This document shows positions 17,786 to 27,124 of a stretch of DNA of 64,000 nucleotides, in pieces (the first letter of the stretch is position 1; the number at the start of each line of letters is the position of its first letter). Source of the stretch: Candidatus Rhodoferax bjergmarkensis (GTDB taxonomy: Bacteria > Pseudomonadota > Gammaproteobacteria > Burkholderiales > Burkholderiaceae_C); assembly GCA_016708345.1 (NCBI GenBank), contig JADJFX010000007.1, forward strand, positions 62,001 through 126,000. Reading direction: 5' to 3'. A program made the translations under genes and the position numbers. The notes under the pieces are model-generated. The model saw only the letters and a list, made by a program, of their open reading frames with translations, was not told where the DNA came from and made no database searches.

Positions 17786-19252
17786 TTATCGCGGCAAATC
17801 GCTGCAGCCCATCAAAAACTCATCCACAGCGCGCGCGGCTTGGCGGCCTTCGCGAATGGCCCACACCACCAGACTCTGGCCACGGCGAATATCGCCCGCC
17901 GCAAACACTTTGGCGACATTGGTGGCATAGCCTCCAAGCAACTCGGTACTCGCCCTGGCATTGCCACGCGCATCCTTGTCAACGCCAAACGACTCCAGCA
18001 CCGTGGCTACCGGGTTGACAAAACCCATGGCCAGCAACACGAGGTCAGCTTTGTAGGTTTTCTCGGTGCCGGCAATCTCGACCATTTTGCCGTCCTTGAA
18101 CTCGACATGCACCGTTTTGAGGCCGGTGACCTTGCCTTTTTCACCCACGAATTCCTTGGTGGAGATGGCGAACTCGCGTGTGCAGCCCTCATCGTGGCTG
18201 GAACTGGTGCGCAATTTCAGGGGCCAGTAAGGCCAGGTCATCGGGCGGTTCTCTTCCACAGGCGGCTGGGGCATGACCTCAAACTGGGTGATGCTGGCGG
18301 CGCCGTGGCGGTTGCTGGTGCCCACGCAATCAGAGCCGGTGTCGCCACCGCCAATCACAATGACATGCTTGCCGGAGGCAGACAACTGGCCCTTGACCTT
18401 GTCGCCCGCATTGACCTTGTTTTGCTGGGGCAAAAATTCCATCGCAAAATGAATACCGTCCAGCTCTCGGCCAGGCACCGGCAGATCACGCGATTGTTCG
18501 GAACCGCCCGTCAACAGCACTGCGTCAAAGTCTTTTTGCAGCTGTGCGGCAGAAATGGTTTCCTTGGCCCAGTTGGTCACCTTGGAGTCTTTGGGCCACT
18601 CACCCACCAGCACGCCAGTGCGGATGGTGACGCCTTCTTTTTGCAGCTGATCGACACGGCGGTCGATGTGATTTTTTTCCATTTTGAAGTCAGGAATGCC
18701 GTAGCGCAGCAAGCCGCCCACCCGGTCATTCTTTTCAAACAGGGTCACATCGTGGCCGACTCTGGCCAGCTGCTGGGCTGCTGCCATGCCGGCCGGGCCG
18801 GAACCGACCACCGCCACTCGTCGACCGGTCTTGACCTTGGCCGGTTGGGCCAACACCCAACCCTCGGCCCAGGCGCGGTCAATGATGGCGTGTTCGATGG
18901 ACTTGATGCCCACCGGATCGTTATTGACATTGAGTACACAGGCCGCTTCACAGGGGGCCGGGCAAATACGGCCGGTGAACTCGGGGAAGTTGTTGGTGCT
19001 GTGCAGCACGTCGATGGCGTTTTTCCAGTCGTCCCGGTAAACCAAGTCGTTGAAGTCCGGAATGATGTTGTTGACCGGGCAGCCGCTGTTGCAAAACGGC
19101 GTGCCGCAGTCCATGCAGCGTGCTGCCTGTAGTTTGGACTGGGCATTGTCCAGGCCGATGACAAACTCTTTGTAATGCTTTAGGCGCTCGGCAACGGGCT
19201 TGTAGCCCTCTTCCAGGCGCTCGAATTCCATGAAACCAGTGATTTTTCCCAT
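17786..19252 (-). CDS. gltD: Glutamate synthase small subunit
   Basis: The 488-residue subunit carries the N-terminal 4Fe-4S cysteines (CMDCGTPFCNSGCPVNN, then CPAPCEAAC), an FAD-binding VVGSGPAGMAAAQQL and an NADPH-binding VIGGGDTGSDC. It passes electrons from NADPH to the GltB large subunit for glutamate formation from glutamine and 2-oxoglutarate. It follows gltB by 66 bases. Confidence 0.97.
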   Translation of the reverse strand: MGKITGFMEFERLEEGYKPVAERLKHYKEFVIGLDNAQSKLQAARCMDCGTPFCNSGCPVNNIIPDFNDLVYRDDWKNAIDVLHSTNNFPEFTGRICPAPCEAACVLNVNNDPVGIKSIEHAIIDRAWAEGWVLAQPAKVKTGRRVAVVGSGPAGMAAAQQLARVGHDVTLFEKNDRVGGLLRYGIPDFKMEKNHIDRRVDQLQKEGVTIRTGVLVGEWPKDSKVTNWAKETISAAQLQKDFDAVLLTGGSEQSRDLPVPGRELDGIHFAMEFLPQQNKVNAGDKVKGQLSASGKHVIVIGGGDTGSDCVGTSNRHGAASITQFEVMPQPPVEENRPMTWPYWPLKLRTSSSHDEGCTREFAISTKEFVGEKGKVTGLKTVHVEFKDGKMVEIAGTEKTYKADLVLLAMGFVNPVATVLESFGVDKDARGNARASTELLGGYATNVAKVFAAGDIRRGQSLVVWAIREGRQAARAVDEFLMGCSDLPR

Positions 19253-19318
19253 ATTTCTTCTCCTTTGCGGGGCAGGTTTTTAATGCTGCCCCCAACATTG
19301 CGGGTTATGAATTGCGGT

Positions 19319-22300
19319 CTACTTAGCCGGAGTTGCTATCTTTTTAGTAGCTGCTTGCGCACTAATGACGGGCGCAACTGCCTTTTTTGGCACAAGACTA
19401 CGTGCATGAATTTCTCCCAGCGCACGTTTGTACTCATTGGGGAAGACCTTCACGAATTTCAAGCGGGAAACATCCCAGTTGTCGAGCAACTCGCGCGCGC
19501 GCTTGCTGCCGGTCCAGCGGTTATGGTCTTCCAGCAGCTTCTTGAGCTGCGCTTCATCACTTTGGCCGCGGTGCCACAGGCTCTGGTCGAGGGCGGCTTT
19601 TTGCTCCGCAGTGGTGAGAACCTTCTCCATGGAGACCATGGCCGGGTTGCAACGTGTTGCGAACTGACCATCTTCGTCGTACACATACGCCACGCCGCCG
19701 CTCATGCCCGCCGCAAAGTTGCGCCCGGTCTTGCCCAGCACAGCCACGGTGCCGCCGGTCATGTACTCACAGCCATGGTCACCCGTGCCTTCGACCACCG
19801 TGGTCGCGCCCGACAGACGCACCGCAAAGCGCTCACCGCCCACGCCACTGAAGAAAGACTCGCCCGCCGTGGCACCGTACATCACGGTATTGCCCACGAT
19901 GGTGTTGCGAATCGCCTCGCCCCGGAAATCAATGCTGGGGCGCACCACAATGCGGCCACCCGAGAGGCCCTTGCCGGTGTAGTCATTGGCGTCGCCAATC
20001 AAATACAAGGTGATGCCACGTGTGAGAAACGCGCCAAAGGACTGCCCGCCGGTGCCTTCGAGCTGAATGCGGATGGTGTCGTCTGGCAAACCTTCTGGGT
20101 GAACCTTGGTCACCGCGCCGGAGAGCATGGCACCGACCGAACGGTTCACGTTGCGCGCCACTTCCATGAACTGAACCTTTTCGCCCTTGTCAATGGCGGC
20201 GCGCGACTTGGCAATCAGAACATTGTCCAGTGCGCGCTCCAGGCCGTGTTCCTGGCTTTCAACTTGATAACGCGGCACATCTGCTGGCACATTGGGCTGC
20301 GCTAACAGGCGCGCAAAATCCAGGCCGCTGGCTTTCCAGTGCTCGATGCCTTTGCGCATGTCCAGCAAATCGGCGCGGCCAATCAGGTCGTCAAATTTGC
20401 GGATACCAAGCTGGGCCATGATCTGGCGCACTTCTTCGGCAATGAAGAAGAAGTAGTTCACCACGTGTTCTGGCTTGCCCGAAAACTTTTGCCGCAGCAC
20501 GGGGTCTTGCGTTGCCACACCGACCGGGCAGGTGTTAAGGTGGCATTTGCGCATCATGACGCAACCTTCCACCACCAGCGGTGCAGTGGCAAAGCCAAAC
20601 TCATCGGCACCCAGGAGGGCACCGATGGCCACGTCGCGGCCGGTTTTCATCTGACCGTCGGCCTGCACGCGAATGCGCGAGCGCAAACGGTTGAGTACCA
20701 GCGTTTGCTGGGTTTCGGCCAGACCGATTTCCCACGGACTGCCGCAATGCTTGATGGACGACCAGGGCGAGGCACCGGTGCCGCCATCGTGCCCGGCAAT
20801 CACCACATGGTCGGCCTTGCACTTGGCCACGCCTGCGGCGACGGTACCCACACCGATTTCACTGACCAGCTTGACACTGATGTCGGCATGCGGCGCAACA
20901 TTTTTCAAGTCGTGAATGAGTTGCGCCAAATCTTCAATCGAGTAGATGTCGTGGTGCGGCGGCGGCGAAATGAGGCCCACACCCGGCACTGAGTGGCGCA
21001 AGCGGCCGATGTAGTCAGACACTTTGCCACCGGGCAATTGACCGCCCTCGCCCGGCTTGGCACCTTGTGCCATCTTGATCTGGATCTGATCGGCACTGCT
21101 GAGGTACTCGGCAGTGACGCCAAAGCGGCCGGATGCCACTTGTTTGATACGCGAACGCAGCGAATCGGCCGGCGTCAAAGGAATGTCAACCTCCACCACA
21201 TCCTGGCCGATGATGTCGGCCATGGTCTGGCCTTGCTTGATCGGAATGCCTTTGAGCTCCTGCCGGTAACGCGCGGGATCTTCGCCGCCCTCACCGGTGT
21301 TGCTCTTGCCGCCGATGCGGTTCATCGCCACAGCCAGCGTGGCATGGGCCTCGGTGCTGATGGAGCCCAAGGACATGGCACCGGTGGCAAAACGTTTGAC
21401 AATTTCCTTGGCGGGTTCAACCTCGTCCACGGGTATCGCCTTGGCCGGGTCAATCTTGAATTCAAACAAGCCTCGCAGGGTCAGATGACGCTTGCTCTGG
21501 TCATTGATGATTTGCGCGTATTCCTTGTAGGTGTTCCAGTTGTTGGAACGGGTGCTGTGCTGCAGCTTGGCAATGGCGTCGGGTGTCCACATGTGCTCCT
21601 CCCCGCGGGTGCGCCAGGCGTATTCGCCGCCCGCATCGAGCGCGTTGGCCAGCACAGGATCGCTGCCGAACGCGGCTTTGTGCATGCGGATGGCTTCTTC
21701 TGCAATCTCGAAAACACCAATGCCCTCAACGCGACTGGGGGTACCGGTGAAGTACTTGCCCACTGTCTCGCTGGACAGGCCGATCGCCTCGAACAGCTGG
21801 GCACCGCAGTAGCTCATGTAAGTGGACACGCCCATCTTGGACATGATCTTGGACAGGCCCTTGCCCACTGCCTTGACGTAGTTGTAGATCGCCTTGTCGG
21901 CACTCAAATCGCCGGGCAGATCTTTGTGGATGCTGGCCAGCGTTTCCATGGCCAGGTAGGGGTGAACCGCCTCTGCGCCGTAGCCTGCCAGCACGCCAAA
22001 GTGATGCACCTCACGGGCGGTGCCGGTTTCGACCACCAAGCCGGCGGTTGTGCGCAGCCCCTCGCCCACCAGATGCTGATGGATGGCCGACAGCGCCAGC
22101 AGCGCAGGGATGGCCACTTGCGTTGCACTCACGCTGCGGTCACTGATGATGAGAATGTTTTTGCCACCCTTGATCGCGTCAACGGCTTCAGCGCACAGCG
22201 AAGCCAATTTCGCCTCAACGCCTTCGTGGCCCCAGGCCAGCGGGTAGGTGATGTCCAGCGTGTAGCTTCGGAACTTGCCTTGGGTATGGGTTTCAATGTC

Positions 22301-24103
22301 GCGCAGCTTGGCCATATCGGCAAAGTTGAGCACCGGCTGGCTCACCTCCAGACGCATCGGCGGGTTGACCTGATTGATGTCGAGCAAATTGGGCTTGGGT
22401 CCAATGAAAGACACCAGTGACATCACAATGGCCTCGCGAATCGGGTCGATCGGCGGGTTGGTCACTTGGGCGAACAACTGTTTGAAATAGTTGTACAGCG
22501 GCTTGTTCTTGTCGGACAGCACCGCCAGCGGGCTGTCATTGCCCATGGAACCAATGGCTTCTTCACCGGCCGTGGCCATGGGGGCCATCAGAAACTTGAC
22601 GTCTTCCTGCGAGAAACCAAAGGCTTGCTGGCGATCGAGCAAACTTACCTTGTCGCTCATCCGTTTGGGCTCAACGGCTGCCACCGTGGCCGAAAACGCG
22701 TCCACCGTGCGACGTTCGTCAAAGGCCACATCATCCAACCGGATGCGCAGGTTTTCAATCCACTGCTTGTAGGGCTTGGTGTTGGCGAGCTGGGTTTTGA
22801 GCTCTTCATCGTCAATCATGCGGCCTTGTTCCAGATCAATCAGGAACATCTTGCCGGGCTGCAGACGCCATTTGCGCACGATCTTGTTCTCGGGCACCGG
22901 CAACACGCCGGACTCCGAGCCCATGATGACCAGGTCGTCGTCGGTGATGCAGTAACGAGAAGGGCTCAGGCCGTTGCGGTCCAGCGTGGCGCCAATCTGG
23001 CGGCCGTCGGTGAACACAATGGAGGCCGGACCATCCCATGGCTCCAGCATGGCAGCGTGGTATTCGTAAAACGCGCGGCGACGCTCGTCCATGGTGGTGT
23101 GCTGCTCCCAAGGCTCGGGAATCATCATCATCACGGCCTGGCTGATCGGGTAACCCGCCATCGTGAGCAGTTCAAGGCAGTTGTCAAAGGTGGCAGTGTC
23201 GGACTGACCCGCGAAGCTGATGGGGTACAGCTTTTTCAGGTCCGGCCCCAGCACGGGCGAGGACATCACGCCTTCGCGCGCTTTCATCCAGTTGTAGTTG
23301 CCCTTGACGGTGTTGATCTCGCCGTTGTGCGCCACATAGCGGTACGGGTGCGCCAGCGGCCACTCGGGGAAGGTGTTGGTGGAAAAACGCTGGTGCACCA
23401 AGCCCAGTGCCGAGACACAGCGCTCGTCTTCCAGATCACGAAAATAAACACCGACCTGATCGGCCAGCAGCAGCCCCTTGTACACCACCGTGCGGCTGGA
23501 CATGCTGGGCACGTAATACTCTTTGCTGTGCTTGAGGTGCAGGTTCTGGATGGCCGCGCTGGCGGTCTTGCGGATCACGTACAGCTTGCGCTCCAGCGCG
23601 TCCTGCACGATCACGTCGTTGCCACGGCCAATGAAAACCTGGCGCAAGATGGGCTCTTTTTCACGCACGGTGGGCGACATGGGCATGTCGCGGTTCACCG
23701 GCACATCTCGCCAGCCCAGCAAGACTTGACCCTCCATCTTGATGGCGCGTTCCATCTCCTGCTCGCACGCCAGACGCGAAGCGTGCTCCTTGGGCAAGAA
23801 GATCATGCCCACGCCGTACTCGCCAAGCGGCGGCAGATCAACCCCCTGCTTGTGCATTTCTTCGCGGTAGAGCGCATCGGGCAGCTGAATCAGAATGCCG
23901 GCACCGTCACCCATGAGCTTGTCCGCACCCACCGCGCCCCGGTGGTCCAGGTTTTCAAGAATTTTGAGCGCATTTTTGACGATGTCATGCGACTTGATGC
24001 CCTTGATGTGGGCGACAAAACCCACGCCACATGCGTCATGCTCGTGTTCGGTGGCATACAAACCATTGTTCTGAAGGTATTGAATTTCGGCAGCCGTGGT
24101 CAT
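19319..24103 (-). CDS. gltB: Glutamate synthase large subunit
   Basis: The 1,594-residue protein has the class II amidotransferase cysteine at residue 25 (HEHDACGVGF), so a 24-residue propeptide is expected to be removed. The FMN-binding synthase domain and the 3Fe-4S cysteines (CVMMRKCHLNTCPVG) follow, then the C-terminal beta-helix GXXGXXXG repeats. The last residues (ISAQAATKKIATPAK) are encoded by a copy of the dispersed repeat, so the C-terminus appears to be extended or replaced. Long open frames on the other strand are shadows. Confidence 0.97.
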   Translation of the reverse strand: MTTAAEIQYLQNNGLYATEHEHDACGVGFVAHIKGIKSHDIVKNALKILENLDHRGAVGADKLMGDGAGILIQLPDALYREEMHKQGVDLPPLGEYGVGMIFLPKEHASRLACEQEMERAIKMEGQVLLGWRDVPVNRDMPMSPTVREKEPILRQVFIGRGNDVIVQDALERKLYVIRKTASAAIQNLHLKHSKEYYVPSMSSRTVVYKGLLLADQVGVYFRDLEDERCVSALGLVHQRFSTNTFPEWPLAHPYRYVAHNGEINTVKGNYNWMKAREGVMSSPVLGPDLKKLYPISFAGQSDTATFDNCLELLTMAGYPISQAVMMMIPEPWEQHTTMDERRRAFYEYHAAMLEPWDGPASIVFTDGRQIGATLDRNGLSPSRYCITDDDLVIMGSESGVLPVPENKIVRKWRLQPGKMFLIDLEQGRMIDDEELKTQLANTKPYKQWIENLRIRLDDVAFDERRTVDAFSATVAAVEPKRMSDKVSLLDRQQAFGFSQEDVKFLMAPMATAGEEAIGSMGNDSPLAVLSDKNKPLYNYFKQLFAQVTNPPIDPIREAIVMSLVSFIGPKPNLLDINQVNPPMRLEVSQPVLNFADMAKLRDIETHTQGKFRSYTLDITYPLAWGHEGVEAKLASLCAEAVDAIKGGKNILIISDRSVSATQVAIPALLALSAIHQHLVGEGLRTTAGLVVETGTAREVHHFGVLAGYGAEAVHPYLAMETLASIHKDLPGDLSADKAIYNYVKAVGKGLSKIMSKMGVSTYMSYCGAQLFEAIGLSSETVGKYFTGTPSRVEGIGVFEIAEEAIRMHKAAFGSDPVLANALDAGGEYAWRTRGEEHMWTPDAIAKLQHSTRSNNWNTYKEYAQIINDQSKRHLTLRGLFEFKIDPAKAIPVDEVEPAKEIVKRFATGAMSLGSISTEAHATLAVAMNRIGGKSNTGEGGEDPARYRQELKGIPIKQGQTMADIIGQDVVEVDIPLTPADSLRSRIKQVASGRFGVTAEYLSSADQIQIKMAQGAKPGEGGQLPGGKVSDYIGRLRHSVPGVGLISPPPHHDIYSIEDLAQLIHDLKNVAPHADISVKLVSEIGVGTVAAGVAKCKADHVVIAGHDGGTGASPWSSIKHCGSPWEIGLAETQQTLVLNRLRSRIRVQADGQMKTGRDVAIGALLGADEFGFATAPLVVEGCVMMRKCHLNTCPVGVATQDPVLRQKFSGKPEHVVNYFFFIAEEVRQIMAQLGIRKFDDLIGRADLLDMRKGIEHWKASGLDFARLLAQPNVPADVPRYQVESQEHGLERALDNVLIAKSRAAIDKGEKVQFMEVARNVNRSVGAMLSGAVTKVHPEGLPDDTIRIQLEGTGGQSFGAFLTRGITLYLIGDANDYTGKGLSGGRIVVRPSIDFRGEAIRNTIVGNTVMYGATAGESFFSGVGGERFAVRLSGATTVVEGTGDHGCEYMTGGTVAVLGKTGRNFAAGMSGGVAYVYDEDGQFATRCNPAMVSMEKVLTTAEQKAALDQSLWHRGQSDEAQLKKLLEDHNRWTGSKRARELLDNWDVSRLKFVKVFPNEYKRALGEIHARSLVPKKAVAPVISAQAATKKIATPAK
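19332..19375 (+). repeat. Dispersed palindromic repeat, copy 4 (3' end of gltB)
   Basis: It reads GTTGCTATCTTTTTAGTAGC then TGCTTGCGCA and ACGGGCG. The gltB reading frame passes through it on the minus strand (AQAATKKIAT) and stops eight bases beyond. The residues AQAAT match those given by copy 1 in the methyltransferase (AQAATQFIA), so the frame is the same in both. Confidence 0.7.
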
Positions 24104-24169
24104 GGCGCACTCCTAAAAAATTGCGTTAGATGCTGAGGATACCGCAATGCAACAAAGGTGCCAAGTAGA

Positions 24170-24285
24170 ATAATTGGGGTCAGATTCCAATTAATCGACA
24201 ACAAATTAATCCAAATTACAATTGGGGACATATCAAAATTGATAGCTATTTGCGCACTTTTTATATGCGTTAGAGCCATATTTTG
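24170..24285 (+). repeat. Repeat-rich flank of the RAYT gene, with dispersed repeat copy 5
   Basis: AATTGGGGTCAGATTCCAATT-like and AATTGGGGACATAT-like stretches lie at about 24171-24235; such stretches often flank these transposase genes as far as I recall. Copy 5 of the dispersed repeat (24236-24285) follows: AATTGATAGCTATTTGCGCA, then TATGCGTTAGAGCC. It ends within five bases of the RAYT stop codon. Confidence 0.65.
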
Positions 24286-24289
24286 CCGT

Positions 24290-24982
24290 TTATTTTTGGA
24301 GAGAAAGCGGGCGTCCAGCCAAGCGTTTGCTAACGCGTCGTTGCGTATTTTTTTGCAATTTTTCTACAAAATCTGGGTCACCCAGCGCCCAACCCTGCAG
24401 GGTTGCGTCGGTCAGCGCCGCTTGCTGCACCGGATTGATACCGTTTTGCACCAATTCGGCGTAGGCTGCCTCGCGGGCGAACGGCGTATTGCCCAAGGCC
24501 CATACCAGCGCGTGCGGTGTGATGAGTTTGTCAACCCGCTGACCAATATAGTGCCCATGGCTGGACCACGGATAGTCCTGTGGCCGAACCACCAGCGCGG
24601 CCCGCACCGGGTTGAGGTCAATATAGACCATGCAGGCCAGCAAGTAGCGATCGGTCTGGATCAGAGTGGATTTGTAGCGACCCTCCCACAGGGTTCCGGT
24701 GCGCTTTTGGCTGTCGTTGAAATAGCGCACATAGCGACGCCCCACTGCCTGCATCATTTGCGGCAAGCCATCAGCGGTTTGCGGCGTGGCCAGCAGATGA
24801 AAGTGGTTGCCCATCAGCACATAGGCATGGATGGCAACGGCGAACTTTTTGGCGTTTTCATCCAGCAGGCCCAGCAGCATCTGGTAATCGGCCGCACAGG
24901 CAAAAATGGCTTGGCGGTTGTTACCCCGCTGAATCACGTGGTGGGGATAACCGGGAAGTGTGAGGCGGGGAAGTCTTGCCAT
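24290..24982 (-). CDS. REP-associated tyrosine transposase (Y1_Tnp, RAYT)
   Basis: The 230-residue protein starts MARLPRLTLPGYPHHVIQRG and has the HUH motif in LMGNHFHLL (near residue 60) and the catalytic tyrosine in MVYIDLNPVRAA (near residue 118), the marks of the single-tyrosine HUH nucleases linked to REP/BIME palindromes. These enzymes cut palindromic repeats as single-stranded DNA and are usually single-copy and immobile. It is followed within bases by a copy of the dispersed repeat, so it is the best candidate for the enzyme acting on that repeat. It stands alone between gltB and the lipoprotein gene. Confidence 0.9.
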   Translation of the reverse strand: MARLPRLTLPGYPHHVIQRGNNRQAIFACAADYQMLLGLLDENAKKFAVAIHAYVLMGNHFHLLATPQTADGLPQMMQAVGRRYVRYFNDSQKRTGTLWEGRYKSTLIQTDRYLLACMVYIDLNPVRAALVVRPQDYPWSSHGHYIGQRVDKLITPHALVWALGNTPFAREAAYAELVQNGINPVQQAALTDATLQGWALGDPDFVEKLQKNTQRRVSKRLAGRPLSLQK

Positions 24983-25030
24983 GCACGTCTAAAAAAGTGC
25001 TGCCCCATCAAAGGGGATGAAGCGGAATCA

Positions 25031-25056
25031 ATCCTGCGCCGTGCAGGGCGCAGGAT
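25031..25056. terminator. Strong hairpin, possible terminator
   Basis: ATCCTGCGCC-gtgcag-GGCGCAGGAT is a perfect ten-base stem with a six-base loop. It lies 12 bases past the stop of the lipoprotein gene (minus strand) and 49 bases upstream of the RAYT start. There is no T-run after it, so it may instead be an extragenic palindrome. Confidence 0.5.
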
Positions 25057-25068
25057 CAGCCAGTGGTG

Positions 25069-25536
25069 TTATCGGGGCGCTTTGGTCACCCGCACCTTGC
25101 CGCCGGTGGTGACCAAGATTACCGGATCACCGGGGTTGAACACTTCAGCAGCCTTGGCCTGCACAATGGCACGGCGCTCACCGCCTCTGAGCTGAATCAA
25201 AATTTCAACCGCCTCTTCACGGGTCGTGAAACGCTCAATGGCGTTACCCGCCGCCGCGCCGGCCACCCCTGCCAGCACGCCCAGCACTTGCGCCTCACGC
25301 TGTACACCGCTGCCGCTGTAGCCCCCCACCGCACCGACCACACCGCCCACGACTGCACCAACGCCAGACTGACTGCCATCCACCACCACCGAGCGCACGG
25401 ACAGCACCACACCATCTTCCACATGCGCCAGGCGCTGGGCATCACCACGCTGGATGACGTCCGGGCTGCTGCTGGCACAAGCGCCCAAAAAAGTGGCCAC
25501 AACAAGCGCCAAGGTCAGTGAAAACAGTTGCTTCAT
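25069..25536 (-). CDS. Glycine-zipper outer-membrane lipoprotein (SlyB/PcP-like)
   Basis: A 155-residue lipoprotein: signal MKQLFSLTLALVVATF with lipobox LGAC, followed by a glycine-rich zipper (GVGAVVGGVVGAVGGYSGSG, then VLAGVAGAAAG) and a short basic C-terminal domain. The ATG at 25536 fits the signal peptide better than a TTG four codons earlier. SlyB-like proteins sit in the outer membrane and respond to envelope stress; the exact role here is not shown. Confidence 0.8.
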   Translation of the reverse strand: MKQLFSLTLALVVATFLGACASSSPDVIQRGDAQRLAHVEDGVVLSVRSVVVDGSQSGVGAVVGGVVGAVGGYSGSGVQREAQVLGVLAGVAGAAAGNAIERFTTREEAVEILIQLRGGERRAIVQAKAAEVFNPGDPVILVTTGGKVRVTKAPR

Positions 25537-25580
25537 ATCAGACTCCAAAAAATAATTATTTATGCGTGCATGTCACTGCC

Positions 25581-26498
25581 TCAGGCAGCGACTTCATGGT
25601 GGGCGACATTATCCTGCGGCAAAGCAAAGCGTGTTTGCAGCAGGCTGCCCAGCCCAAACTCCGCCAGCAACGCTGTCAGGCGCTGCCCTGCGCTGCGATT
25701 GGGGCGGCCAGTATCGCGGGCGATGATCAGTTCGTTTTTCATGCTGTGCTCCCAACCCACCAGTTCGGTAACCGTGACCGAATAGCCTCGCGCCTCCAAG
25801 TACAAGCAGCGCAGAACATTGGTGATCTGGCTGCCCATTTCACGCGTGTGAAGGGGGTGCCGCCACAGCTCTGCCAAGGGTGTGCGCGACAGGGCGAGCG
25901 CCTTGTTGGCACTCAAACAGCGCGCTATCTCGGCCTGGCAGCAGGGCACCAGCACCATGAAACGGGCGTTTTTTTGCAGACCAAAGGCAATGGCGTCGTC
26001 AGTGGCGGTATCGCAGGCGTGCAAAGCGGTCACCACATCGACACGGTCCGGCAATTCACCGCAGCATGCGGCGTCTGCCACGCTCAGGTTCAAAAACGTC
26101 ATGCGGTCAAAGCCCAGCTTCAAGGCCAGTTCGCGCGACTTTTGCACCAGCTCGGCACGGGTTTCGATGCCATAAATATGGCCGCCTTGGTGCGCAGGCT
26201 GCTGCGTCTTGAAAAACAGGTCGTAAAGAATAAAACCCAGGTAAGACTTGCCCGCACCGTGGTCAGCCAAGGTCACACCACCGGCCTTCGCGGGCAGCTC
26301 CTGCAGCAGCTTTTCAATGAACTGGTAGAGGTGGTAAACCTGCTTGAGTTTTCGCCGCGAATCCTGGTTGAGCTTGCCTTCACGGGTCAGAATGTGCAGC
26401 TCTTTGAGCAATTCAAGCGACTGCCCCGGTCTGATTTCGGGTGCCAATGCGATTGGCGCAAGGTCAGCGGCGCGGCGCGGTGACTTTTTTGAACTCAT
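25581..26498 (-). CDS. SAM-dependent methyltransferase (Methyltransf_32-like)
   Basis: The 305-residue protein has a class I methyltransferase core: motif I region LADHGAGKSYLGFILYD, an acidic residue at the end of strand 2 (IYGIETR), then DVVTALHACDTATDDAIAFG and a cysteine pair in LVPCCQAE. This pattern is that of the PF13679 group, whose substrate is mostly unknown. Its ATG overlaps the stop of the DUF1415 gene by four bases, so the two are translationally coupled. Confidence 0.8.
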   Translation of the reverse strand: MSSKKSPRRAADLAPIALAPEIRPGQSLELLKELHILTREGKLNQDSRRKLKQVYHLYQFIEKLLQELPAKAGGVTLADHGAGKSYLGFILYDLFFKTQQPAHQGGHIYGIETRAELVQKSRELALKLGFDRMTFLNLSVADAACCGELPDRVDVVTALHACDTATDDAIAFGLQKNARFMVLVPCCQAEIARCLSANKALALSRTPLAELWRHPLHTREMGSQITNVLRCLYLEARGYSVTVTELVGWEHSMKNELIIARDTGRPNRSAGQRLTALLAEFGLGSLLQTRFALPQDNVAHHEVAA

Positions 26499-27124
26499 GG
26501 CGCGGCTTTGACCACCGGGGCAGCCACCGGCGCATCACTCGCGCTTTGGTGGACCGGACAACCGGTCGAGCGCCCTACTCCCAAGGCCACCCACCCGGTT
26601 GGCCCGAGCTTCTCCATGGTGTCCATGTTGCGCTTGTAAATCGTCTCGGCTTGGGGGAAGGCATCCACCGCCCGATCAATGCTGTCTTCACGCAAAAGAT
26701 GCAAGGTGGGATAAGGCGAGCGATTGGTGAAATTGGTAATGTCGTCTGCCCGGGTTCCGGCAAACTGGTAGTCGGGGTGCAAACCGGCGATCTGCAGCAC
26801 ACCATCGAGCTCCAGATCGACCAGAGCATCGTCTGCCAGCGCCACAAAGTCATTGAAATCAAGAAAGTCGGCCAGACAATCAGGAGCTATCAAAAGTGTA
26901 GTATCTCGCACAGATGGATCATGCGCCACAAGGTCTTTTAACTCAGATTCAAGGTCTTCCAGCAGTGCTTGCGAGGTCTGGGCAAGACTGACCGCATAGT
27001 GAATTTGCCCCTTGACATGCACGCTCTTGGCAAACGGGCACAGGTTTAAACCAATCACTGCGCGCTCCAGCCACACGCGGGTGTCGTCCATCACCACCTG
27101 GGCGGCTGGGCTCATGTCAGTCAT
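26495..27124 (-). CDS. DUF1415 family protein
   Basis: The 209-residue protein (MTDMSPAAQVVMDDTRVWLE) fits the DUF1415 family: VIGLNLCPFAKSV near residue 25, HPDYQFAGT in the middle and ITNFTNRSPYPTLHLLRE. The function of the family is unknown. The ATG at 27124 overlaps the stop of the upstream gene by eight bases and is followed by the methyltransferase gene, so three genes form one coupled unit. Confidence 0.85.
   Translation of the reverse strand: MTDMSPAAQVVMDDTRVWLERAVIGLNLCPFAKSVHVKGQIHYAVSLAQTSQALLEDLESELKDLVAHDPSVRDTTLLIAPDCLADFLDFNDFVALADDALVDLELDGVLQIAGLHPDYQFAGTRADDITNFTNRSPYPTLHLLREDSIDRAVDAFPQAETIYKRNMDTMEKLGPTGWVALGVGRSTGCPVHQSASDAPVAAPVVKAAP

Noticed and set aside
17735..19132. 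Long plus-strand frame of 465 codons
   Set aside because: Shadow of gltD on the opposite strand; biased codon use of the real gene keeps it open.
20993..24136. Plus-strand frames of 475 and 556 codons
   Set aside because: Shadows of gltB; no start context and no family similarity.
24290..24982. The transposase gene as part of a complete insertion sequence
   Set aside because: No terminal inverted repeats or second copy in the window; Y1 HUH features place it with single-copy RAYTs.
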